Source: Lonicera japonica (Eukaryota; Streptophyta; Magnoliopsida; Dipsacales; Caprifoliaceae). From it: DNA of 64,000 bases. Location of the stretch: positions 81,688,919 to 81,752,918 of the forward strand of contig CM038465.1 of assembly GCA_021464415.1 (NCBI GenBank), given 5' to 3'. The notes under the pieces are model-generated. The model was not told the origin of the DNA and ran no database searches. It saw only the letters and a list, made by a program, of their open reading frames with translations. Within the stretch, counting starts at the first letter, position 1, and each line of letters begins with the position of its first letter. A program made the position numbers and the translations under genes. Shown here one piece after another: positions 24,503-36,798 of this stretch.

Positions 24503-27500
24503 TGGCAACGAAGTATAAAATATAAAAGTTCAATGGGAATAATTTCTCATTATGGAAGATGAGAATACATGCAGTTTTAAGAAAAGATATTTGCTTGGCA
24601 GCAATTTGATATAGGCCCGCAAAAATTCTTGACGACAACAAGTGGAACTAGATAGATGGCAATGCTATTGCAAATTTGCTCCTATCACTAGCCGACGGAG
24701 TATTGTCGAGTGTGGTAGAAAGAAAAAGACGGTAAAAGAAATATAGGACTTATTGACAAAATTGTATGAGGCCAAATCACTACACAACAAAATCCTATTA
24801 AAGATAAGGGTTTACACTATTTGAATGATGGAATCAACCTCGATGGCCGACCACATAAACACCTTTAATACTTAACTAGGGCTGGGACCGGTTCGATTCC
24901 TAGCCAATTTTGGAAGAATCGTTAACCGAACCATTTATATTATAACGGTTCGGTTCTAAGTATAAAAAGTGAAGAACCGTTTAAGAATCGAACCAGTTCT
25001 AACGGTTCAGTTCCTCCGGTTTATCGGTTAACCGTTAATAAAAGAAAAATCAAAATATTAACAGTTATTCGGTTCTTCCGATTTATTGGTTAACTGTTAA
25101 TAAGAGAAAAACCAAAATATTAACGATTATTAAAAAGAAATAACAGTTATTATAAAAAAATAACGGTTCTAACGATTCAGTTCTTAAGCATTGGAATAGA
25201 GCTTAGAAGAAAAAATTAAATAACGGTTATTGGAAATAAATTATACTAAGAACCGTTAACCGAACCATTAACAAATAGACAAGAACCGAACCGGTAAAAA
25301 AATAACAAATTTCAAAGAACCCAACCAAACCGATTTTTATCGGTTCGGTCCGGACCGGTTTTTCGATTCTCGGTTCTATTTTCCCAGCCCTATACTTAAC
25401 TTTCATCACTCACAACTATGGGGCATAAAACAGAGGCAGGTGCACGTGCTAAAATTTTACTTTAAAGTTTCCTGATTAATATGATCAACTCATCATCAAC
25501 TTAACCAACAATATATAAATACTAGTTTTCGATGATGTTGCAGCTGTGGTTCTTGAAAAAGAAAGTTAGCGCAAGAATAAAGAAGATAGATTATGAGGCT
25601 CAGAATATGCTGAAGCTTTGAGGATGACAAAAGGAAGATCAACAAAATATGGCCCTAGTTGGAGTCAAAATCTTAGTAAATCAAAATTAAGAAGTACGAA
25701 GAATTAAGTGTCATTACTGTAGCAAGAAATGACATTACAAAGGGAAGTGTAAGCATCTTAAGAAGAATGAAAAGTCTACATGAAAAGGTCCCGATTCATC
25801 GAAAGCTTTGGGTTGTGTAACAAGCACTTCGAATGATGGCAAAATTTTATACAGCAAGGCAATGACATCTACTAAAGGAAGAATAAAATTTGCCGATGTC
25901 TGGCATTGGACTTAGGAGTTACATGGCATATGACCCCACGGAGAGAATGGTCCTATCAATTTGAACTTATTTTAGGATGATCTGTGTTCATGACAGACGA
26001 TCATACTTTGGAGATTGTTGGTATTGGTACCATCAAATTAAAAATGTATGATAGCACAGTTCGCACCATTAAGGATGTATGGCACGTGAAACGCCTGAGC
26101 AAAAATCTATTGTCTTTAGGATAGTTAGATAATAATGAGTGCAAAACCCATGTTTAAGATGATGAAAGCGAAAAAGAAAGCTATGAATTTGTACACGCTT
26201 AAAGAAGAAACACAACAAGAAAGGAAAACATTTATTGCATCGGCAAGATCGGCAGAAGAATCAACGATAATGTGGCACCATAAGCTTATCCATAAGTCAA
26301 ACACATGATTTAAAAATTCTTACAGAACAAAAGCTTATGCCAGCGCTCAAAAAGGTTTCATTACCCTTTTGTGAGCATTGTGTTACTAGTAAACAGTACA
26401 TATTAAAGTTTGACAGTTTTAATGCTAGAAGTAAAGCTATTTTAGAACTGATTCATTTTGATGTTTGGTAAGCACCGATTATATCCTTATGATATGTAAG
26501 ATACTTTGTATCTTTTATTAATTATTGCTTTAGAAGATGTGGGTGTGTCTAATCAAGATAAAGGTATACGTGTTTCCAGTTTTTAAAATATTCAAAGAGC
26601 AGGTAGAGCTTGAATCTGAAAAGAAGATCAAGTGTCTAAGGACAAACAATGGATGAGAATATACTAGTGATAAATTTGATAACTTTTGTTAATAAGAATG
26701 TATCAAGAGGTAATTCATAGTGGCATACATTCTACAACAAAATAGAGTAGCAGAGCAGATAAACAAAACCTTATTATAACGGACAAGAGTGATGTTGAGA
26801 ACTGTGGAGATGGCCAAGTCATTTTGGGCAGAAATAGTCAAAACTGCTTGTTATGTGATAAACCGATCACTATCAACAACGATTGATTTGAAGACGCCGA
26901 AGAAAATGTGGAATGGTAAGCCAGTGAACTATTCTTGCTTATATATATTTGAAAGTCCTCTATACGTTATGTATAACACCCAAGAAATATCAAAACTGGA
27001 TCTAAAATATAGAAAGTGCATTTTCTTTGGGTATACTGATAGAGTCAATGGGTACCATCCGTGGGATCTTATTGCCCATAAGGTGATATTCAATAGGGAT
27101 ATAATATTTATAGAATATAAAGTATAAGAAAAAAAATAATAACACTTAAAAAGTTAAACCAGAGATTACTACAGTTCAAGTTGAAAGACAAGAACAAGAA
27201 GTTCCAAACTCTTCTGAAGTAACACTAAAGCACGAAGAGCAAGAACAATCTAAGTTTGCAACTCCACAAGTTCGACAATTAACTCGGGAAATGAGAGAAC
27301 CAGCTTGGCACTTAAAATACGTAATGGAGCGTAATGTAGCATACTGTCTATTAATAGAGGATGGAGAGCTATCAACTTTACGTGAGGCTATAAAGAGTCA
27401 AGAAGCTTTTATATGGATAGCAGTACTACAAGAAAAAATTGAAACTCTTTATAAAAATAAAACATGGGATCTTTTTCGACTACCATAAGGAATGAAAGCC

Positions 27501-28680
27501 ATCAGAACAAATGGATCTACAAGATTAAACGAGGTGACAATGACTAAATGGAACGGTATCGCGCTATATTGGTGGTGAAAGGATTTGCTCAGAAAGAAGG
27601 CATTGACTTCAATTAGATATGTTCTCCTATTGTTCGACTTATAACAGTTTGAGTGGGCCTGATGATATATGTTATATTTGACTTGTACTTAGAACAGTTA
27701 AATGTGGAAAGTGCATTTTTTCATGGAGAACTTAAAGAAGAAATTTACATGTTATAACCAGGAGGTTTTGAACAAAAATGAAAAGAAAACTTGGTTTGCA
27801 GGTTAAACATATCTCTATATGATCTTAAATAAGTGCTGAGATGTTGGTGTAAGAGATTTTATTCTTTCATCATAAGCCTTGGATACAACAGACTTGGTTT
27901 AGAATCTTGTGCTTATTACAAGAGATTTAGTAATAGTAATTTCATTGTTCTGTTGTTGGTAACAAGCCGTAACAAATATCGTTAGCACAGTTAGCTGAGG
28001 AGTTTGAAATGAATGACTTAGGTTTAGCAGATAAGATTATAGGGAGGCAAATTTACCGAGACATAAATAGTATGAAGATTTGGCTTTCACAGAAAAACTA
28101 TTTAAAGAAAATCTTGCAGCACTTTAACATACAAAATTGTAAGCCAATTTTTATTCATCTTCCTATTAATTTTAAATTATCCTCAAGTATGAGTCCTAGG
28201 AACAAAGCATAGATGATGGAAATGTCTCTAGTACCGTATGCATCAGCAGTGAGTAGCTTAGTGTTCGCTATGGCTTGCACAAGACTGGACATTATACAAG
28301 CAATGGGAGCGGTTATCCGATACATGGCGAATCCTGGTAAAGAGCATTGGATTGCTGTAAAGAGGATTCTAAGATATGTTAAGGGTACCTCAAATGCTAT
28401 ATTATGTTATGAAGGATCAGACTTTACTATCAAAGCCTATGCTAATTCAGATTATGCAGGAGTTCAGACATAACAAGAGAAGACTGCTCTGTTTTCTAAT
28501 AGTCAGAGCACTTTGCACTTGGCAAAGAATCTTGCATTTCACTCGAAGACAAAGCACATATGAGTTCAATATCACTTCGTTCCTAACAAGGTGGAAAGAA
28601 TGAAATGTGAATATACAAAAAATCCATACGAAAGACAACCTAGCAGATATGCCAACAAAACTGATCAACAATAACAAGTT
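24503..28680 (+). pseudogene. gag-pol relic of the decayed copia element
   Basis: Copia order gag, protease, integrase, reverse transcriptase, RNase H in pieces. The longest open piece is 26789-27127, the integrase C-terminal part, with MAKSFWAEIVKTACYVINRS and LDLKYRKCIFFGYTD. The RNase H side has open pieces at 28009-28212 (MNDLGLADKIIGRQIYRD) and 28213-28473 (ACTRLDIIQAMGAVIRYM, AYANSDYAG). Interrupted at 24869-25400 by an hAT MITE. Not able to encode a working product. Confidence 0.85.
24877..25392. mobile_element. hAT-type MITE (516 bp) inside the copia gag region
   Basis: Ends TAGGGCTGGG and CCCAGCCCTA are perfect 10-bp inverted repeats, flanked by a perfect 8-bp target duplication tacttaac (24869-24876 and 25393-25400), the hallmark of hAT transposition. 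The interior is made of many copies of words such as aaccgttaac, cggttcggtt and gaaccgaacc in both orientations, so it can fold on itself. No transposase. Confidence 0.93.
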
Positions 28681-28784
28681 TGTTTAGTGTTGATCATATT
28701 TTGGCCTAGTAGAAATATAAGCGGCATGGAAAAGGCGAATGTAGAAATGATAAAAGGGTCAAAAGTGACTTTAAGTTGGAGATA

Positions 28785-29362
28785 TGTTGTGATAAAGCCA
28801 CTTTTGGTCAAAGCCCGTCACTATATGTGAAGAAAAAAAAGTTGCTTATTGAATACGTGTTTGAATTGGTCAATGACGGTGGAACAATACAAGTTGTAAT
28901 TAATTGTCATCATAATAACTAATATACAACTATGACAACTAATATACAACAAAACATTAAGTTGGATATTAGTTGTTCCATCGCCACAAAATTGACGCCT
29001 TTCCCTAATATATATATATATACAAGCCTCTTCATTAGAAATATATCCCATTTGGCCATTTTAGGTAATAAATAAGAAGAAAGAAAATAGAGTTTTAGAC
29101 AGAAAGAAAAGTGAGGTTTCCCCTAAACTTTTTTAGACTTTCATTTATAAGAGAGAGTGTATTTTCTCTTGTTATAAGAGAAAGGATATTGTTATTTGTG
29201 ATCTCCTTATTTTAGAGAGAAGTTATTGTAATTATTTTGCCATAGTGTATCTTTCTACAATCTGCCTATCATCTTTAGTTACTTTGGTGAATTTTTCAAA
29301 ACAAAATTCTCATTTTTATAATTTCTACTTTAGTTGTGATTGAGTGCTCCATATGTACCACA
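28785..29362 (+). repeat. 3' LTR of the decayed copia element
   Basis: 578 bp, TG...CA, alignable over its full length with both halves of the 5' LTR. It keeps the region with a tandem ctaatatacaac word, a TATA-like atatatatatata stretch and a conserved ttataagagaaa segment. Confidence 0.88.
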
Positions 29363-30456
29363 ATGACCTAATAGTGGAAACAAATTAACATTATTTCTTC
29401 AAAACAAATATGGCAAATTGTTGTAATGGATTGACAAATTTATGTTAAAATATTTCTATTGCATTTGAGTTTGAAAGAATATTTGAAAACACCCCGTGAA
29501 AGGTCATAATTTTATCTTTCATTCAACGTACTATTTGTAGAGAACAATTGTCGATAGTGTTATATTATCTGTTTTTCAATTAAGATTTCACTTTTTCTTT
29601 TTTGGATTTTCTGTAATTAAAAATCTGCTTTCTTTCTTAGAATATAATAAACATATCAAAACATTGTAGAAAACAAATTTCTTTTTTAAACCATTAATTA
29701 CACTGTAATTAGTACATTCTGAAAAATATGCTGTAGGATACCTTCCAACCCATTAGACCCTGACATGTCGATTACGGCCATCAAAAGCATGAATGAACCC
29801 TAATCACAGAGTATTAAGGAAGGAGTATATATATATATTTTCGATCCATTAGTTCGTTATAATCCAGTATTGATTGTTGTGCTTCAAATTTGTTTGTGAG
29901 TCTGTCGCGAAAACCCGTTCACTGCATCCCTGCCGACTATAAGCGTTGTTTCCTTGTCAATACATACCTCAATTTTTACTCTTGGAATTTTATACTAGCT
30001 AGGTATATATGTACTGCATTTTCCTGGTTCCAAAATCCAAATTTTTAGTGGCTGGTACATATATAATAATACAACTATCGATGCTTTTCAATGGTGAGTA
30101 CTCCCGTCACTATCAAATAAGCATCAATACTCCAACTTCTTTGTTTAAAGTGTTAAAAATAATAAACTACTTTTTTTGGATAGCAAAGTGGGGAAAAACA
30201 CAAACAATGAGAGAATAAAGGGAACTGGCCCTTTCTGCAAAGTTTCTCAGAATCTTTCAAGTTAAGTGAACTTACTAGACTTTTAGGATCGGTTTGACAG
30301 TAATACAAAAGTTGGCATAAAAAACAATTGATATATATAAAAAATTTGAAAATAAGTTGAGACGAGCGGTGAGATTCACTATTACTTTTTGGGAGGTAAG
30401 GAAAAAATGTTTCACAAAAATAAATTAAGAATGATGGAGGACATATAATCATGAAA
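29363..30456. other. Intergenic AT-rich region
   Basis: About 1.1 kb after the copia element. It has an (AT)n stretch near 29827-29838 and no supportable gene. Short frames at 30009-30218 and 30153-30452 overlap on opposite strands and are not convincing. Confidence 0.45.
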
Positions 30457-30858
30457 ATGGGATTTAGCTCCTCTAGCTCAATTACTACTTTCCTCCAATT
30501 TCCCTAAATGATGTTCATTTGGAAGGTTAAAATGGATGATTTTTTTTCATGAAATTTGGTAAAAATGGTTTCTTTAATGAGTAGATTAATTATCTTCACA
30601 AAAGTTCATCAGAAGATTCAATTTAGAAGTAGATGAGATGATCATATTAAATTTTAATGGACGAAAGTCAACGTGTCTATCAAAATTTTATTATACCTAC
30701 TTCTTGTTTGAATTTTTCTTTGAAATTTTGTGTAGATGAACTACTTATTATAGAGATCATATCCACCAAGTTTCATAAAAAATATCCGTTTAGCAATTTA
30801 AATGAACATCATTGAGGGAAATTGGAGGAAAGTAGTAATGTAGAGGAGCGAAATCCAT
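30457..30858. mobile_element. Foldback MITE (about 400 bp)
   Basis: The left end (atgggatttagctcctctag, then attactactttcctccaatt) and the right end, read on the other strand (atggatttcgctcctctaca, then attactactttcctccaatt), are inverted repeats of about 65 bp, and weaker complementarity continues inward. No coding capacity. Internal words such as gaaattttgtgtagatg resemble those of the MITE at 34036. Confidence 0.75.
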
Positions 30859-32399
30859 AAAAATAAGGATGAGATAGAAAGTATTTTAATTACCACATGT
30901 TAATTTCAACTTCTAACACAAATTAACTGTTTTTTCTATAATTTTTCCATTTTTTTTTTCATTGCTTGCAATAAAAGAAAAATACAGTTTGTTTATCGCT
31001 TGCAACATGGGCGAGGGGCCGAGGGTTGTATGGCATAATTGCTCATGATGATTGCTGGGCTGAGGCGTTACATTCTACAGAATAGAAAAGCTAGAGAAAA
31101 AATTATTGCATTTATGTGTATTACACAAGAGGGATACTAGAGAAAAATAAAGTAAGAATTAGGAGCAAATAATAAAATAAGGAATGGGAGGAATACAGAA
31201 GGGAGAGAATTATGTGAAATTTACATGTATTACAAACAGAAACTTTCCACTCAAGACAAAAGCTTTGGATACTTGCCGGTATTAATTTTTAGCAATGCTC
31301 GACAAATAAGAAACAGACTCCCTTGTAATTTCCAAATCGTTAATTAATATCTGTAAGAGAGAATCCGCCTTCAAATGTAGATAAATGCCTCTATCCAAAT
31401 TCTATAGCTAGTGCAGGTCATGTAAATGACAGCCTGCGACGCATCTCGATCATAACATCAACGCGTGCATAGAGAAACCTGCCGGAGAATTTGTAATATT
31501 CGCCCCCAATCCAATCCAACGAAACCACAATTTCAATCTTCAAAAAAATGGATGTAAAATTTCATTTATGAAAGGTCCCAATGGAGCTTGCTATTTGATG
31601 AGGAGGTACGCAAAAGGGAGCGCCCCGAATTCCATTAAGAACTTGACTACATAGAATGTAGACATATATAAAATATTACTTTTATGACAAAAAAGTAAGC
31701 TCCACCTTATTCAAGTTCATTTCTAGTAAATCAAAAGTTTGACGCAGCAATTTCAAACATCCTGGTTAAATTCCCTAATATTCCAAATGTTGAAGGGGCT
31801 ATTAATGTACAGTGCTAGATCAACCCGAGAAAATTGTGTAGATCTATATTTTAATCTGCATTTTTACTTGAAAATTAGACATAACTAAATTAAGAGTTTT
31901 GCGGACGTGTAAATTAATATAGGAATTACATCCCCAAAGCCCAATACCATCCAAATATCAAAGCCATATGCAACTAATTCGCAACTATTAGTTTTGATGT
32001 TATACTTGGTACATTTATTATTAAGAAATAACAACGAGCAAACTCTTAAGTTGAGTTATTGACCTTTTGATTATGGGTTAATTTTCACTAATTATTGTTT
32101 ACTTTTAAGTCTATTCAAACAATCATCAATTATTCATTGACGATTCATGCTCTTTTTTTTTAATACAACAATTTATTTCTCACAAAATGTTAGGATTAAT
32201 TATCGAGCGTGTCAATTAATTCTCACTTGTGAATGATAGTAACAGTTGATTTTTTTTTTTTTAACTGTGAACAAAATTAAATTTGTTATTGTCATGTAAA
32301 TATTAAAACTCTAAGGCAATGTACTAAAATAGTAGACCTAGTCATACCGTACCTGACAAAAATATTTGGAAAAAAAGTAATTTATTCATAATTTTTTTT
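30859..32399. other. Intergenic region
   Basis: About 1.5 kb with moderate AT richness. No gene, inverted repeat or RNA gene recognised by eye. Confidence 0.4.
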
Positions 32400-32659
32400 G
32401 GCAACCGCTATTGACACACCAACAATTACTTGATTTTACTTCATATTTTATTCGCTTGATAATAAGTGAATAAATGTATGTTACTCGCTCAATGATAAGC
32501 GAATAAGTGCATGTTATTCACTCAATGACAAGCGAGTAAGACAGTGAAGTTTTTACTCGCTTGTTATTGAACAATGAACATATACTCATTCACTTGATAT
32601 CGGGCAAATAAAAAATAAAATGTTATCAAATGTTTGTTGGTGTGTGAATAACGGTCGCC
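32400..32659. mobile_element. Foldback MITE (260 bp) upstream of SMR6-like gene
   Basis: Left end ggcaaccgctattgacacac and right end, on the other strand, ggcgaccgttattcacacac are inverted repeats of about 28 bp. The centre has alternating direct and inverted copies of a word like actcgctcaatgataagcg. It ends about 430 bp upstream of the SMR6-like ATG, so it may overlap that promoter. T-runs flank both ends, hiding the target duplication. Confidence 0.75.
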
Positions 32660-32802
32660 TTTTTTTTTTCTTTTCAAATATAATTTAAAAAAGGAAGAGA
32701 TAAATGGAAATCAAATATGACGGCAGAGAAAAGACAAATGGGTCAAAATGGAACAGAATCAAAGTCAAAATTGTCAATCCACGGTCAGCAAATTTGAACT
32801 GG

Positions 32803-32822
32803 CAACATATATATATATATTA
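32803..32822 (+). promoter_or_regulatory. TATA-like tract of SMR6-like gene
   Basis: An acatatatatatatatattat stretch followed by a long pyrimidine-rich leader (about 32823-33060), typical of a plant promoter and 5' UTR. Position relative to the ATG at 33092 implies a leader of about 240 nt. Confidence 0.4.
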
Positions 32823-33091
32823 TCCCCCTATATCTCCCTCACTAGCCTTTTTAATCGTCTTTGCTTACCTCACACCACTATAGCCTGCCTCGGGTTCTTT
32901 TTCTCCCCTTTCTTCTCTCTCACTGTATATTATTCTCCTTCTTTCTATCAAAAACCCTTTTCACTTGAAGCTTTCTTCCCCTTCTCCACTTTCTCTTCAA
33001 GATTCTAATTCTACTCTTTTTGCTATTCAAAACCCCATCTTTTCTTTTCCCCTTCTATTTAACTCTGTAAATTAAGCTTGAGTTCAAAGTA

Positions 33092-33409
33092 ATGGTGTTA
33101 TCGGAAAAGCCTCTTCAAATGGATTTGGAATCAGATTCAAAGAAATGGGTCATCGCGGAAATTCAATTGAGAAGGCCACTGAAGCCGATTTTCACGATTC
33201 CGGCTGAAAAGTCGCCAGCCGGCTGCGAGGAAGAATGTGCGACTACACCAACGACGGAGGAGGCTAGGATTCCGATAAATTTGGAATGTCCGCCAGCACC
33301 GAGGAAGCCGAAACCAACTTCGAGGTGTCATTGCCATGGAGTTAAGGAGTTTTTTAATCCCCCGGATTTGGAATCTGTGTTTCTACGCCGTCGTAGTGAG
33401 AGAGCCTAA
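33092..33409 (+). CDS. SMR6: Cyclin-dependent kinase inhibitor, SIAMESE-RELATED family (SMR6-like)
   Basis: Small plant-specific CDK inhibitor that binds CDK/cyclin complexes in the nucleus and restrains mitosis, favouring endoreduplication or stress arrest. Single exon, 105 residues, the usual size and intronless structure. Visible motifs: [17 protein letters not shown] (17-33), typical of the SMR6-like branch; [11 protein letters not shown] (51-61), the TPT-x-E-x-RIP box of the family; [10 protein letters not shown] (66-75); and [12 protein letters not shown] (86-97), the C-terminal FF motif comparable to the CDK-binding region of KRP inhibitors. The C-terminus is basic (RRRSERA). The start is fixed by the conserved N-terminal block and the pyrimidine-rich leader. 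The family is certain from these motifs; SMR6 rather than another close member is my best match from memory. Confidence 0.92.
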   Translation: MVLSEKPLQMDLESDSKKWVIAEIQLRRPLKPIFTIPAEKSPAGCEEECATTPTTEEARIPINLECPPAPRKPKPTSRCHCHGVKEFFNPPDLESVFLRRRSERA

Positions 33410-34035
33410 TTTAGTTTAGTTTAGTTCGGAGGCTTTGCTCCGTATTTTCCACCATCTCTTAGTACCGTTAGCTGCTTCTTCACTCTGCATGTATTCTATC
33501 TGCCTTTTTTTTTTTTTTTTTTTTCTTATTAGGTCTCTGTAGTGTCAAGGGGCGCCGTGCAAACACACGCTTTTCTATGTAAATAAATGTGGATTTAATT
33601 TACTTCATTGATTAAGGTTCAATTTTTTTTCTTTTCTCTACAAATTTTAGATACGGTAAAATTCTCTTTCCAGCTTATAATTTGTACTTGTGCTTCTCTG
33701 AGAGTTTTAGCGTGATTGTGTTTTTAGACTATTAAGATGGGAAATATCTTATTTCAGATTAAGATGGAAATTTGGTTTTGGATTAATTTTCTCCAAATTT
33801 AAATGTATTTAGCACATATTATTTATTTTGGAAAGCAAGTATAGGCGGGGAGAGGTGCTAATCATATTTTGTGCTGATACATGTAGTCAAAGCGCGTAAG
33901 AATTAGAATTCATTAATAGTGAGAGGGTGCATGGCATAAAATGAGACCAGAAGATGAGCAGGTGGATGGCTTGAAAGCGCGCAGATTGAGTATGGATGGC
34001 AATTAATAGACTTAAAACCATCCATATATATATAT
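33410..34035. other. 3' region of SMR6-like gene and spacer
   Basis: Contains the likely 3' UTR, with a T run at about 33507-33525 and ATAAATAAATGTGG-type polyadenylation context near 33580. Nothing else recognised. Confidence 0.4.
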
Positions 34036-34441
34036 ACAGTCCGGATCTCATGCGGACTACTATTCACGGACCGTCCGTACGGACTTGCCCGTTTGGCACG
34101 CTTCCCGATAGAATTTTTTGATGAAATTTTGTGGAGATGTTCTTCATCGTGTATAAAACATCTCTACCAAATTTCATCAAAAAATTCAACCGGGAAGTAG
34201 GTTAACTACATGATTGAAAAATATTGAATTTTATATATCTATTTCTGGACCAGTTTTTTTCAATCATGTAATTAACTTACTTCCCAGTTGAATTTTTTGA
34301 TGACATTTGGTGGAGATGTTCTACACACATTGAAGAACATTCCCACAAAATTTCATCAAAAAATTTCATCGGGAAGCATGCCAAACGGGTCAGTCCGTTC
34401 GGACAGTCCGTAAATAATGGTGCGCATGAAATCCGGACTGT
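34036..34441. mobile_element. Full-length foldback MITE (406 bp)
   Basis: Ends acagtccggat and atccggactgt are perfect inverted repeats, and complementarity continues almost to the centre (the aaatttcatcaaaaaattca word and its complement occur twice each), so the whole element forms one hairpin. It lies in an (AT)n tract, with atatatata on both sides compatible with a 9-bp target duplication of Mutator type, although the simple repeat prevents proof. Confidence 0.85.
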
Positions 34442-36178
34442 ATATATATAAATAAAAGTGATCCACTCTCTCTATCCAAATGTACCATATTTTTCTTTCT
34501 TGTTTAACCAAAAAATAAAATAAAAATACATATGTACCATGTTTTTTTTCTCTGACAAAATGACAAGACTAGTTTTTCGGTACTTTGTAAAACTACGTCT
34601 GCTGAACACAGGCAGTAATTTTCTCTTAACAAGATATTCAAGTCGTGGTCCTACGTTAGGTGGGGTCCCTTAAACACTATAGATAGACTGTCCCCCCACC
34701 TAGCTAGTACGCCCCCCCTTACCCTAATTATCATAGTGGGATGGTTCTCTCCTCTTCTGTATAATGTTGTTATGCATTGCTGTTTTAATCATTTTTCATA
34801 TATTAAATAAATAAATAGGTGATGGCAAAAAGACAAAATCCATTATTGGATTTAAGATTGGGATCCTATGTCGAGCACTAGTACACGTACGTACCTACGT
34901 ACTTCTCTTTACAACTTGTTACCACTAACATCGATCCATCATCTCATTATCATCTGGATTACATAGGTACACAAATTTAGTCATTTCAATTCCTACTTGT
35001 CATCCTGTGTGTCATTCCTTTTGTTGGTAATTAACTGAGTGAGACTCCTTTTAGCAAAAAGAGATTTTTAAGTGTCTATCAAATATACGTAGTATATAAA
35101 ACTAACATTTATTAAAAATTTAAATCTCGGACTTTTTAGAGAATCAACATTTAATATTATGTTAGAAATCATCTCTTTTAAAAATTTAAGTTATTAAGAG
35201 AAGGAATCGCAATAATTATCATACTTAACAGATATCACATACGTTACAAAACTTAACTATATTTAATTATTATATAACTAGTAACAAACTTAACTTGCAT
35301 AACAAAGATTATTTAGTTCTCCTTCTTAATTGTAATGAAACTCACATTCAATTTTAACTATGCATTAGCTTTTTAATTACAAGCACATGTACGTTATTTA
35401 AAAACCTCATAAAGACCCACTTATTTATGAGTGGGCATGTGCACATGATCAAGTTGAGCATTTTTAAAACTAGAGAAAAGGGAAAGTTAACCTAATTTTA
35501 TAGCAATATATTAATAAACAAAAAGATTTGTCGGGATCGGAGCCATTGGGTAAGCAAATGGTGTTCCAACCCACTCTAAACCTAGTTAAATGTTGTGGGC
35601 CAGCTTGGCTTTTAGAACTAGATCAATCGATAAGCTTTACTTAATAAAAATAAAAAGAATTTTACTTTCATGCAATTATTGGAGACATCACAGACTCGGT
35701 GCTTAGCAGTACGTACAAATGCCCCTACATCATGTTTTATATTTTTAAACGGGAAACTTTGTTGACTAAAAAAATGTTAAAGAGGGATTAATTCTCAATC
35801 TCTAGCGTTGTAGGTTTATTTAAAACATTAGAGGAACTGCTTGCAAAGTTGCAATCGAAAATATGATAAATGAAAGAATCCCTAGTTTATGTTGTCGCTA
35901 AAGCATGTAAATGTTGTAAAAAGGTTTTATGACAATTGGTTGGTGCGTAAAAGTTTGGGCGTAGATAATAGGATTTTATATTTGTCTAGGGATGCCCTTT
36001 GTACAATGTTTTAGTTTAGTTCAATACAATTTAAAAAAATAAAATAAAAAGTGACTATAAAATATGTTTAATTTGTTAGATATGGAGTAATTAAATTTGT
36101 GATATTTTATACCAAATGTCTCGATTTAATCCCTTTCCCAAGAACCATTCATATATATAAAATAAAGGGACAATTAAA
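34442..36178. other. Intergenic region
   Basis: About 1.7 kb. A C-rich patch lies at 34690-34740 and a cgtacgtacctacgtac palindromic word near 34887. No gene or transposon ends recognised. Confidence 0.4.
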
Positions 36179-36798
36179 AAAAGGTCTTATCAGAGAAAGA
36201 TTTTCACACTAAAGTCAATGAATAATTTTTTTGTAAATAAAGGGCCTATTTTTTATTTTATTAATAATATGACGTGTTTTTTTTTTATTATAAAATGACA
36301 TCCCAACCCTTAAAATAAACTAAAAAATACCAATATGCATTAAAATATGGATTGCAATATGAACTTTATGGTCTATATTTCACTGCAATATGAACTTTGC
36401 AATCCATATTTTACTGCAATATGAACTTTGCAGTCTATATTTTACTGCAATATGAACTTTACAGTCCATATTTTTGGTGCAAAGTTCATATTGCAGTCCA
36501 TATTTTACTGCAATGTAAACTTTGCAGTCCATATTTCTAGTGCAAAGTTCATATTGCAGTCCATATTTCACTACAACACTCATATTTTTTGTGCAAATTT
36601 CATAAAGAGGGGGTAATTTAGGTAATATATAACATGTTTTTATTAATTAAATGACATTTAAATTTATTCAAATACCTTCATTTAAAATATAAAATAAAAT
36701 AGGCCTCTTACACTAATTACCAATTAAAAATAAGCCCTTCATTCAAAAAAATATTATTCATTGGAGTTTTGGTAAAAATTAATGTGTAGTAAGACCTT
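36179..36798. mobile_element. Foldback MITE with internal minisatellite
   Basis: The left arm (from aaggtcttat, through caatgaataatttttttg and agggcctattttttatttta) and the right arm on the other strand (aaggtctta, caatgaataatatttttttg, agggcttatttttaatt) are inverted repeats of at least 60 bp. The centre is the minisatellite listed below. No coding capacity. Confidence 0.72.
36340..36600. repeat. Minisatellite of self-complementary ~31-bp units
   Basis: About eight units built around actgcaatatgaactttgca, separated by gtccatatttt. Each core begins actgca and ends tgcagt, so single units are nearly palindromic, and some units occur in the inverted orientation (tgcaaagttcatattgcagt). Confidence 0.88.

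Larger units (their letters stand above)
22752..29362 (+). mobile_element. Decayed Ty1/copia retrotransposon with nested insertions
   Basis: LTRs begin tgtggtgataaag (22752) and tgttgtgataaag (28785) and end taccaca (24413, 29362), i.e. TG...CA. A primer-binding-site-like word, tcgtattagagc, follows the 5' LTR at 24427. The internal frame starts near 24503 (ATGGCAACGAAG) with a copia gag-like opening. A CCHC knuckle-like segment lies near 25705-25780, integrase pieces at 26270-27127, reverse transcriptase pieces at 27490-27970 and RNase H pieces at 28009-28680. Every domain is broken by stops and frameshifts, so the element is dead. The 5-bp flanks (gagga and atgac) do not match, so either the ends or the insertion site have decayed. 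Confidence 0.88.

Noticed and set aside
36340..36600. CRISPR-like array of short repeats
   Set aside because: Plant nuclear context, no unique spacers of constant length, units are near-palindromic and sit inside a MITE.
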